NCBI GenBank assembly: GCA_019690055.1
Contig: JADGGF010000297.1
Location: 1-5,821 of the forward strand
DNA: 5,821 bases
From: Micromonosporaceae bacterium
GTDB lineage: Bacteria > Actinomycetota > Actinomycetes > Mycobacteriales > Micromonosporaceae
Reading direction: 5' to 3'
The position numbers were made by a program, and so were the translations under genes. How positions within the stretch are numbered: the first letter of the stretch is position 1; each line of letters starts with the position of its first letter. Below, piece by piece: positions 1 to 4,889 of the stretch. Below the pieces are notes generated by a model. It did not search any database. It had not been told where the DNA came from and worked only from the letters and a program-made list of their open reading frames with translations.

Positions 1-94
1 TCCGCTCCGGCGAGCTGCGCGGCGTTGCTTCCAGATTCCGCTCCGGCGAGCTGCGCGGCGTTGCTTCCAGATTCCGCTCCGGCGAGCTGCGCGG
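1..94. repeat. In-frame 36-bp tandem repeat in the moaC 3' end
   Basis: Two perfect 36-bp copies (1-36 and 37-72) are followed by a 22-bp partial copy (73-94). The unit begins TCCGCTCCGGCGAGCTGCGC and ends CGTTGCTTCCAGAT. Thirty-six bases are twelve codons, so each unit adds AQLAGAESGSNA to the MoaC reading frame without shifting it. The copies show no mismatch, which suggests recent expansion. The array reaches base 1, so the true copy number is unknown. Confidence 0.97.
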
Positions 95-623
95 AATGGG
101 CGGCGTCGTCGGGCCGGATCCACAGGCCGGTCTTGCCGCCCTCCTTGCGCAGGACCCGGACGCCGTCGAGGACGGCGGCTGGATCGACGGCCTTGATCAT
201 GTCGATGAGCGCGAGCCCGGCGGTGGCGACCGCGGTCAGGGCCTCCATCTCCACGCCGGTGCGATCGGCCGTGCGCACCGTCGCGGTGATGTCCACACTC
301 GACGCACCGACGTCGAGCTGGACTTCGACGCCGTGCAGGGCGATCGGGTGGCAGAGCGGGATCAGGTCCGGCGTCCGTTTGGCGCCCATGATGCCCGCGA
401 TGCGCGCGACCCCGAGCGCGTCGCCCTTCGGCAGCGCCTCACGTCGCAGCAGCGCCACGACGTCGGGCGTTGTGCGGACCGTCCCGGCCGCGACCGCGAC
501 GCGTACGGTCACGTCCTTGACGGACACGTCTACCATCCGGGCCGCCCCGGTGGCGTCGACATGAGTCAGTTCCTGCGGGCTGACGACGTGGTCTGAGGTG
601 CCATCCGGGCTCGGCGAGGTCAC
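1..623 (-). CDS. moaC: Cyclic pyranopterin monophosphate synthase MoaC, 3' end cut by window edge
   Basis: MoaC works with MoaA in the first step of molybdenum cofactor synthesis, turning the MoaA product 3',8-cyclo-GTP into cyclic pyranopterin monophosphate in the cytoplasm. The 207 visible residues carry the family landmarks in order: LTHVDATGAARMVDVS (residues 19-34), KGD (66-68), AKRTPDLIPLCHP (81-93), TGVEMEALTA (122-131), DMIKAVD (141-147) and GGKTG (162-166). K66, H92, D141 and K144 sit where the active-site residues of E. coli MoaC are. The core ends near residue 172, about the length of the E. coli enzyme; residues from 178 on are a 12-residue tandem repeat that continues past the edge. 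The GTG at 623-621 is the first start after an in-frame TGA (668-666); starting at the internal ATG (Met30) would remove the conserved N-terminal motif. No Shine-Dalgarno is visible. The tail could be a disordered extension or a linker to another Moco domain such as MoaB/MogA; the window does not show which. Confidence 0.95.
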   Translation of the reverse strand, partial: MTSPSPDGTSDHVVSPQELTHVDATGAARMVDVSVKDVTVRVAVAAGTVRTTPDVVALLRREALPKGDALGVARIAGIMGAKRTPDLIPLCHPIALHGVEVQLDVGASSVDITATVRTADRTGVEMEALTAVATAGLALIDMIKAVDPAAVLDGVRVLRKEGGKTGLWIRPDDAAHSAQLAGAESGSNAAQLAGAESGSNAAQLAGA

Positions 624-630
624 GGGCTGA

Positions 631-636
631 AGCGTA
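631..636 (-). promoter_or_regulatory. Candidate -10 element for a leaderless moaC transcript
   Basis: On the minus strand a TACGCT hexamer, matching the actinobacterial TANNNT -10 pattern, ends exactly 7 nt before the moaC GTG. That distance would place transcription start at or next to the start codon, which agrees with the lack of a Shine-Dalgarno. No convincing -35 is present at 16-18 bp, so this is a pattern match only. Confidence 0.3.
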
Positions 637-741
637 CGCCGCCGCGACAGTCCACGTGCGACGGATCAGTGACGCTCCGCTGTCGCCGACCGACGGACGG
701 GGGACGTACGTTTGCGCTCACAGCTGGCTCCCACGCTGACG

Positions 742-764
742 GGACACAACGTGTCCGGCCGGAC
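742..764. promoter_or_regulatory. Two overlapping palindromes, possible operator or stem-loop
   Basis: GGACACAACGTGTCC (742-756) is a perfect 6-bp inverted repeat around a 3-nt centre, and GTCCGGCCGGAC (753-764) is a perfect 12-bp palindrome that shares its first four bases (753-756). The two could not form stems at the same time in RNA. They lie 119 bp upstream of the moaC start. As DNA, the first resembles a typical dimeric-regulator half-site pair; no regulator can be named. Confidence 0.35.
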
Positions 765-820
765 GGCGTGCGGCCGTAGCGCCGCATGAGTCACCGGCTT
801 GACGGGTATTCATAGGCAAG

Positions 821-840
821 TTCCCCGTTATGAGGGGAGG
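821..840 (+). promoter_or_regulatory. Hairpin overlapping a strong Shine-Dalgarno
   Basis: TCCCC (822-826) pairs perfectly with GGGGA (834-838) around a 7-nt loop, with a flanking T-G wobble (821/839). The 3' arm is part of GGGGAGG (834-840), a near-ideal ribosome binding site 7 nt upstream of the ATG at 848. Folding would hide this site. A TTGACG (799-804) lies just upstream, but I find no -10 at the right spacing. Confidence 0.3.
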
Positions 841-847
841 TGGCCCG

Positions 848-865
848 ATGAACGACTGGCTGTGA
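848..865 (+). CDS. Possible leader mini-ORF, 5 codons
   Basis: An ATG 7 nt after GGGGAGG opens a five-residue frame, MNDWL, that ends in TGA. It is far too short for a protein with its own function, but the quality of its ribosome binding site is unusual for intergenic sequence. It lies 267 bp before the GGDEF-EAL start on the same strand and could be translated as a leader if transcription begins upstream of about 830. It could equally be chance or a remnant of a lost gene. Confidence 0.2.
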   Translation: MNDWL

Positions 866-900
866 TGGACAGTTGCCCGAGCGTAGTCGCCGGACGCTGA
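865..900 (+). CDS. Possible second mini-ORF, coupled to the first by TGATG
   Basis: The stop of the preceding mini-ORF and the ATG of this one share one base in a TGATG junction, the arrangement often seen in translationally coupled genes. It encodes eleven residues, MDSCPSVVAGR. No homology is recognised, and with this length none could be judged. It is listed because the strong ribosome binding site plus coupled junction is a specific arrangement, not because a product is known. Confidence 0.15.
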   Translation: MDSCPSVVAGR

Positions 901-971
901 CGGTCAGTCAGGGGCCGGTCGCGCTGCGCTGGTCGTGACGGCGTTGCCCAGAGCCGTAACCAAAAGGGCCC

Positions 972-1010
972 GAACCGGTCCAGGCTGAACCGGTCGGGAG
1001 TCATCCGGTC
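972..1010 (+). repeat. Three CCGGTC boxes at exact 15-bp spacing
   Basis: GAACCGGTC occurs at 972-980 and again at 987-995, and the related ATCCGGTC lies at 1003-1010. The CCGGTC cores start at 975, 990 and 1005, an exact 15-bp period. Another CCGGTC starts at 915, four periods upstream. Relative to a start near 1070 the cluster covers about -95 to -60, a usual place for an activator or repressor array. CCGGTC is not rare in DNA this rich in GC, so the phasing is the main evidence. Confidence 0.4.
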
Positions 1011-1057
1011 CCCGTGGTGCCGCGCGTCCGGGGCTCGCACGCGTGCGCGCGGAGTCC

Positions 1058-1063
1058 TAGGCT
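1058..1063 (+). promoter_or_regulatory. Candidate -10 element of the GGDEF-EAL gene
   Basis: TAGGCT fits the TANNNT -10 pattern of actinobacterial housekeeping promoters and would start transcription near 1070, leaving a leader of about 60 nt that begins with the hairpin at 1071-1106. There is no clear TTGAC-like -35 17-18 bp upstream, so the promoter would be weak or activator-dependent, which would suit the repeat cluster upstream. Confidence 0.4.
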
Positions 1064-1070
1064 GACCATC

Positions 1071-1106
1071 GGTTGCCGCAAGGGGTATCCCTTCGCGGCG
1101 GCAACC
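1071..1106 (+). promoter_or_regulatory. Nested hairpin in the 5' leader of the GGDEF-EAL gene
   Basis: GGTTGCCGC (1071-1079) pairs perfectly with GCGGCAACC (1098-1106), and directly inside it AAGGG (1080-1084) pairs with CCCTT (1089-1093) around a GTAT loop. A 4-nt bulge, CGCG (1094-1097), lies on the 3' side only. The 14 paired positions end 25 nt before the start codon. The structure could stabilise the 5' end of the mRNA, act as a regulator-binding element or impede translation. There is no T-run after it, so it is not a standard terminator. Confidence 0.5.
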
Positions 1107-1122
1107 TGGGCGGCGAAGGGAC

Positions 1123-1126
1123 GAGG
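1123..1126 (+). promoter_or_regulatory. Ribosome binding site of the GGDEF-EAL gene
   Basis: GAGG lies 5 nt before the GTG at 1132, with a second purine run GAAGGG at 1115-1120. The GTG is the first usable start after an in-frame TGA at 1063-1065, so this site and the upstream stop together fix the start. Confidence 0.6.
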
Positions 1127-1131
1127 CACGG

Positions 1132-3582
1132 GTGGCCGCAGACAACCGAGGCCCCAGGAAGACTCTGCTGTGGCTCACCGGCGGAGTGATCGCGGCTGGC
1201 CTGCTCGCGGTCGTGCTCCAGCCGATCGTCCTGTACGCCGGGTTGCGCGACACCCCCACCTGGCTGGTGCCTGTCCACGTCGTGATGGTCGCGGCGGCCA
1301 GCGCGGCAGTGGTGCGGGTTCGGGTGCGGTCCGCCACGGCGGGGACGTCGTGGACCGACTCGGCGATCCTGCTCTGCATCGTGTCGCTACCCGCCGGCTG
1401 GGTCGGGCCGGTGGTGCTCGCCGGGGTGTTCCTCGGCAAGCTGCTGAACCGGGTGCGGCCCTATCGCGCGCTGTACAACGCGAGCAAGGACGCGCTGTCC
1501 GCGACGGCCGGCCTGCTCGTCGCGCTGTATATCGAACTGCCCCATGCCCCGGCGGCGGCGGTCACGCAGCCGCATCGACTCATCCTCGTCGCGCTCACGA
1601 TCACGGTCGTCGAGTTCGCGGTGGGCGTGCCGGTGATCGCCCTCGCGGCGAAGACACCGTGGTACCGCGTGCACCGCGACGACCTGGACATCAAGGCGGC
1701 GTTCTTCGCGGGCAAGCTCGTCGTGACCGTCATGACCCTGCTGCTGTTCGCCGACGACGCCAAGATGCTCGCCCTGGTGCCACCGGCGGCGCTGTGCGTG
1801 CACATGCTGGTGGCCGGCCGCCTGCGCGCCCGCTCCGATCGGGTCGCCTGGCAGCGGCTGGCCCGGTCGACCGAGCACCTCGGCGGGGCCGACCTCACCA
1901 CCGTGCTCACCGCCGCCGCGGGCGACGCGGTGTCGCTGTTCGCGGCCGACCAGGCCGAGGTCGTCGTGCGGGACGGTCCCCGCGGGCCGCTGCTCGTCCG
2001 CGGCGACATCCACGGGGTGGTGTGGTCCGGTGACGCGTCGCTGGCGCCGCCGGCGATGCCCGGGGGGCTGATGGTCAGCGCCCCCATGGTGGGCGACGAC
2101 GGCCAGCTGGGCGAGGTCCGCCTGCACTACGGCGACACGGTGAGCCTCTCCGACCGGGAGCTACTCACCCTGCGTACGTTCGCCTCCGCGGTGCGCACGG
2201 CGGCGCGCAACGCCTCGGCGCTGGCCGTGGCCGACGAGACCGCGCGGGACGCGCGCACCCACGATCCGCTCACCGGACTGGCCAACCGCGCGGGCCTGCA
2301 GGAGCACGGCGAGCGGGTGCTGGCCGTGCCGGGCCTTGTCGCGTTGATCACCATTGATCTTGATCGAGTCCGGCAGGTGAATGAGTCGCTCGGCCACGGT
2401 GCCGGCGACCAGGTGCTGGTCGAGGTTGCCCGGCGGCTGACCCGGGTGGCCGGGCCCGACGTGCTGGTCGCCCGGCTGCACGGGGACGTCTTCGCGGTGC
2501 TGTTGACGGACATCGCGTCGCCTCGGGACGCGGCCGACCGGGCGGCCGCGCTGTTGGCCAGCCTGGAGCCACCGGTGGAGCTGGGTGGCGTACCGGTGCG
2601 GATCGAGGCGACCGCAGGCCTGGCCGAGCGGTCGGCGGAGGCTTCCCCGGTGACCCCGGCCGCGGCCTCGCTGGCCATGCTCGAGTTGCTGCGCCGGGCC
2701 GATGTCGCCATGCGCCAGGCCAAGCGGGGCGGTCCCCGGGTGGTGCGGTACGAGCCGGCCCGCGATCCGGCCGACGTCGATGCCCTCATCCTCGGCGGGG
2801 AGCTGCCCCGGGCCATCGCCAAGCGGGAGTTCACGGTGTGCTTCCAGCCGGTCGTGGATCTGCGCAGCGGCATGATGGTCGCGGCCGAGGCCCTGGCCCG
2901 GTGGCGCCACCCCGTGCGGGGTGAGCTGGACCCGCGCTGGTTCCTGCAGGCGGTCGAGCGCTCCGGGCTGCTGGCGTCGTTCGACGAGGCGGTGTTGGAG
3001 CAGGCGTTGGCCGCCCAGGCCCGGTGGCGGGCGGCTGGTATCGACGCGCCGGTCGCGGTGAATGCCGCGCCCCGCAGCCTGCTCGACCCGGAGTACCCAC
3101 AGCGGGTCCGGCGCGCGCTGGACCAGCAGAACGCTGCGGGCGAGGACCTGGTCGTCGAGCTGACCGAGAGCCTCACTCTCGCTGACCTCGACCTGGCTGA
3201 CCGCACTCTGGCGGAATTGCAGGCCGCCGGGGTGCGGCTGGCGCTGGACGACTTCGGCACCCGCTCCTCGCCGCTGGCGATGGTGACCCGCCTACCATCG
3301 ATCGATCTCAAGATAGATCGATCCTTCGTGGAGGCGATGGCGACGTCGGCCGAGTCGCGGGCCGTGGTCCGGTCTACTGTGGAGCTCGGCCGATCCCTGG
3401 GGCGGGCCGTGGTCGCCGAGGGTGTGGAGCGCGAGGACCAGCGTCGGATGCTCATCGAGATGGGGTGTCCCCTGGGGCAGGGCCACTTGTTCGCCCGACC
3501 GATGCCGATCGATGAGCTGATGCTCATGATATCGCCAGGTGTGGATGGTGTCGTGGGTCGGCTGGCCCGCCCGATCGAGTAG
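1132..3582 (+). CDS. Membrane GGDEF-EAL protein, probable cyclic-di-GMP phosphodiesterase
   Basis: Likely hydrolyses the second messenger cyclic-di-GMP to pGpG at the inner face of the membrane. Residues 12-230 hold about six or seven hydrophobic segments (near 12-34, 44-62, 76-104, 121-135, 149-172, 189-206, 211-228). Residues 245-365 look like a GAF domain. The GGDEF domain starts at DPLTGLANR (378-386). It keeps D409, N417 and D426, which match the PleD metal and guanine contacts D327, N335 and D344, but its signature is HGDVF (450-454), so the catalytic acid is Val453 and the first Gly is His. The RxxD inhibitory site is missing. The EAL domain (about 555-800) keeps E586 (EAL), N644, E676 and E679 (ELTE), D706-D707, K727, E763 and Q783, the residues matching the RocR active site. 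Loop 6, usually DFGTGYSS, reads DFGTRSSP. I infer an active phosphodiesterase with a non-cyclising GGDEF that may bind GTP as a regulator. The input sensed by the membrane part is unknown. Confidence 0.92.
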   Translation: MAADNRGPRKTLLWLTGGVIAAGLLAVVLQPIVLYAGLRDTPTWLVPVHVVMVAAASAAVVRVRVRSATAGTSWTDSAILLCIVSLPAGWVGPVVLAGVFLGKLLNRVRPYRALYNASKDALSATAGLLVALYIELPHAPAAAVTQPHRLILVALTITVVEFAVGVPVIALAAKTPWYRVHRDDLDIKAAFFAGKLVVTVMTLLLFADDAKMLALVPPAALCVHMLVAGRLRARSDRVAWQRLARSTEHLGGADLTTVLTAAAGDAVSLFAADQAEVVVRDGPRGPLLVRGDIHGVVWSGDASLAPPAMPGGLMVSAPMVGDDGQLGEVRLHYGDTVSLSDRELLTLRTFASAVRTAARNASALAVADETARDARTHDPLTGLANRAGLQEHGERVLAVPGLVALITIDLDRVRQVNESLGHGAGDQVLVEVARRLTRVAGPDVLVARLHGDVFAVLLTDIASPRDAADRAAALLASLEPPVELGGVPVRIEATAGLAERSAEASPVTPAAASLAMLELLRRADVAMRQAKRGGPRVVRYEPARDPADVDALILGGELPRAIAKREFTVCFQPVVDLRSGMMVAAEALARWRHPVRGELDPRWFLQAVERSGLLASFDEAVLEQALAAQARWRAAGIDAPVAVNAAPRSLLDPEYPQRVRRALDQQNAAGEDLVVELTESLTLADLDLADRTLAELQAAGVRLALDDFGTRSSPLAMVTRLPSIDLKIDRSFVEAMATSAESRAVVRSTVELGRSLGRAVVAEGVEREDQRRMLIEMGCPLGQGHLFARPMPIDELMLMISPGVDGVVGRLARPIE
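3300..3323. repeat. 9-bp inverted repeat inside the EAL coding region
   Basis: GATCGATCT (3300-3308) and AGATCGATC (3315-3323) are perfect reverse complements around a 6-nt spacer. They lie in an AT-richer patch that encodes the conserved IDLKIDR motif around catalytic K727, and the patch uses the codon ATA, rare in such genomes. The repeated Ile/Asp codons explain much of the symmetry, so a separate function is doubtful. Confidence 0.5.
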
Positions 3583-3677
3583 GCCACCGCCGGGGCGACC
3601 GGGCGACCCGCCTGCCGGCCCCGATCGGCTCCGCCCCCGCCTGGACGCGCGTCTCAGCCCAGGGCGGCGAACTCGGT

Positions 3678-3683
3678 TAAGGT
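3678..3683 (+). promoter_or_regulatory. Candidate -10 element of the TY-Chap-like gene
   Basis: TAAGGT matches TANNNT and stands out in a very GC-rich spacer. It would start transcription near 3690, giving a leader of about 24 nt that includes the AGGAGG site. No good -35 is seen. The gene could instead be read through from the GGDEF-EAL gene 131 bp upstream. Confidence 0.35.
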
Positions 3684-3701
3684 GTTCTCTCACCCCCTAG
3701 C

Positions 3702-3707
3702 AGGAGG
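3702..3707 (+). promoter_or_regulatory. Ribosome binding site of the TY-Chap-like gene
   Basis: A perfect AGGAGG is 6 nt before the GTG at 3714. With the in-frame TAA at 3678-3680 and no other start in between, this makes the GTG start secure and argues against the internal ATG at codon 13. Confidence 0.85.
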
Positions 3708-3713
3708 CCGCGC

Positions 3714-4727
3714 GTGGAGGAGCCGCTCTTTACCGACGACCCGGCGACGATGGATCTCGGCGCCAAGGTCGCCGCGGCCTGGACCGATTTCCAGGCCGCG
3801 CTGGCCGACACCCTGGCCAAGATGCCCGAGACGGTGGCCGGGCTGGACATCACGCTCGACCCCTCCGCGGCCGGTCACGGTGCCCCGCTCTACTCGGTGA
3901 GCATCGACCTCGGCGATGCCGGCCAGATGCGCGCCTACGCGGTGAGCAACCGGATGCTGCCCCGGGAGCACCACCTCTCCCGCAAGCGCATCGGTGAGGT
4001 GGTGGCCCTGGGCTGGGCCCCGCCGGGGGTCGTACCGGGCTCCGGCGAGCGATTCGGGCTCGATCTGCCCCGGTCGGCCACCGGGCACGCGGCAGCGATC
4101 ATCGCCCGGACGCTGCGCGAGGTCTACGGCTCACCCCACCCGGCGTTCCTGCTCTACACCGCCGTCGACAAGGCCGGGGCCGCGGTCGCCGACCCACCCT
4201 CGCTCGGGGTGGCTCGGCCGGTCGGCGGGGCGGGCGTCCCTCAGCTCTCCCACGTCAACCTCGCGGCGCTGCCGCTGAACCGGCGGGTCGCCGTCACGCT
4301 CGCCGCGATGCTCAACGTGCCGCCCGAGTCTCTGCCCGTCGACGCCGACGGCGACTTCGGCATCCGCTCCGGGTCGGCGATGGTCTTCGTCCGCGTCCGG
4401 GAGCAGCCGCCACTGGTTGAGGTGTTTTCGCCCGTGCTTACCGGCGTGGCGGAGAACCAGCGCCTCTACCAGCGTCTGTCCGAGCTCGTGCACCGCATGC
4501 CCATCGGGCGGCTCTATCTGGCGAATGGCACGATCTGGGCGGGTATCACGGTCTTCGGCCGTGACTACCAGCCCTCGCACCTGATGCTCGCCCTCGAGGT
4601 CATGACCGGCCTGGCCGACGAGCTCGACGACCGCCTGCGTTCGGAGTTCGGCGGGCGTCGCTTCTTCGGCGACCCCGACGAGGGTCCCGAACCCGAAGCC
4701 CCCACCAACATCGGCCAGTACCTGTAG
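3714..4727 (+). CDS. YbjN / TY-Chap-like chaperone-fold protein
   Basis: A soluble 337-residue protein with no signal peptide or membrane segment. It seems to have two related alpha/beta units. The first (about 20-155) has an N-terminal helix AAWTDFQAALADTLAKMP, then strands and the stretch YAVSNRMLPREHHLSRKR leading to VVALGWAPP (97-104), which recalls the N-terminal domain of actinobacterial proteins described as T3SS (YopN, CesT) and YbjN peptide-binding chaperones. The second (about 185-310) has MVFVRVREQPPLVEVFSPVL, a helix ENQRLYQRLSELVHRMP and LYLANGTIWAGITVFG, the strand-strand-helix-strand order of YbjN-like domains. The tail (319-337) is acidic and probably disordered. Family members are thought to bind peptides or partner proteins, but no substrate is known here, and the family call rests on recalled pattern, not alignment. 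It follows the GGDEF-EAL gene on the same strand and converges with the beta-propeller gene. Confidence 0.65.
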   Translation: MEEPLFTDDPATMDLGAKVAAAWTDFQAALADTLAKMPETVAGLDITLDPSAAGHGAPLYSVSIDLGDAGQMRAYAVSNRMLPREHHLSRKRIGEVVALGWAPPGVVPGSGERFGLDLPRSATGHAAAIIARTLREVYGSPHPAFLLYTAVDKAGAAVADPPSLGVARPVGGAGVPQLSHVNLAALPLNRRVAVTLAAMLNVPPESLPVDADGDFGIRSGSAMVFVRVREQPPLVEVFSPVLTGVAENQRLYQRLSELVHRMPIGRLYLANGTIWAGITVFGRDYQPSHLMLALEVMTGLADELDDRLRSEFGGRRFFGDPDEGPEPEAPTNIGQYL

Positions 4728-4756
4728 TCAGGGCGGGTCTGGACCTGTCGTGAGGG

Positions 4757-4775
4757 CCGGTCGGGAGCCGACCGG
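4757..4775. terminator. Hairpin after the TY-Chap-like gene
   Basis: CCGGTCGG (4757-4764) and CCGACCGG (4768-4775) form a perfect 8-bp GC-rich stem with a GAG loop, 29 nt after the stop codon at 4725-4727. There is no T-run, which is normal for suspected terminators in high-GC actinobacteria. It may act alone or with the longer hairpin at 4808-4845. Confidence 0.5.
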
Positions 4776-4807
4776 GGCGGCCGCTGAGTGCGGGGGCCGA
4801 CGTGAGT

Positions 4808-4845
4808 GGTGGCCCGGATCCCGGCCGCCCGGGATCGGGGCCACC
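4808..4845. terminator. Long hairpin, likely bidirectional terminator between convergent genes
   Basis: GGTGGCCC (4808-4815) pairs with GGGCCACC (4838-4845), and after one G-G mismatch (4816/4837) GATCCCGG (4817-4824) pairs with CCGGGATC (4829-4836) around a CCGC loop. Sixteen base pairs with a single mismatch make it the strongest structure in the window. It lies 80 bp after the plus-strand stop and 44 bp after the minus-strand stop, so it can serve both convergent genes. It lacks a T-run on either side. Confidence 0.7.
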
Positions 4846-4889
4846 GCGCATCTCGTTGACCAGAAAACCTCGCTTGTCCGGGGCCTCGG

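Larger units (their letters stand above)
624..1131. other. Divergent intergenic region between moaC and the GGDEF-EAL gene
   Basis: This 508-bp stretch holds no convincing full-length gene: reading frames across it are short or are shadows of neighbours. It must contain the promoters of both divergent genes. Going rightward it shows two overlapping palindromes (742-764), a hairpin covering a strong Shine-Dalgarno followed by two tiny coupled ORFs (821-900), an 11-bp palindrome CTGACGGTCAG (897-907), three CCGGTC boxes in 15-bp phase (975-1010), a TAGGCT -10 candidate (1058-1063) and a nested hairpin (1071-1106). I could not match any of it to a riboswitch family I know, including the cyclic-di-GMP and molybdenum cofactor classes. 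Confidence 0.8.

Noticed and set aside
25..596. Two long plus-strand open frames over the moaC region
   Set aside because: They run antisense to clear MoaC motifs, have low-complexity Arg/Ala/Ser-rich translations and no ribosome binding site; they are composition shadows.
799..833. Promoter with TTGACG as -35
   Set aside because: No TANNNT hexamer lies 16-19 bp downstream; the nearest AT-rich hexamer, TTATGA (828-833), is 23 bp away. GGGTAT (804-809) recalls a stress sigma factor -10, but its GTTT partner is missing.
1071..1131. Cyclic-di-GMP riboswitch before the GGDEF-EAL gene
   Set aside because: The hairpin lacks the paired-helix layout and conserved loop sequences of the class I or II aptamers, and the leader is too short for either.
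828..1439. Minus-strand open frame of 203 residues spanning the intergenic region and the start of the GGDEF-EAL gene
   Set aside because: Its translation is Thr/Arg/Pro-rich with no recognisable domain, and more than half of it is antisense to a well-supported gene.
2127..3587. 486-residue minus-strand open frame opposite the GGDEF-EAL gene
   Set aside because: Ser/Arg/Thr-rich translation typical of the antisense frame in high-GC DNA; the plus strand encodes conserved GGDEF and EAL motifs over the same bases.
3583..3660. Possible terminator after the GGDEF-EAL gene
   Set aside because: The stretch is very GC-rich with short direct copies of GGGCGACC and only 4-5 bp stems such as CGGG/CCCG; no stem is strong enough to call.
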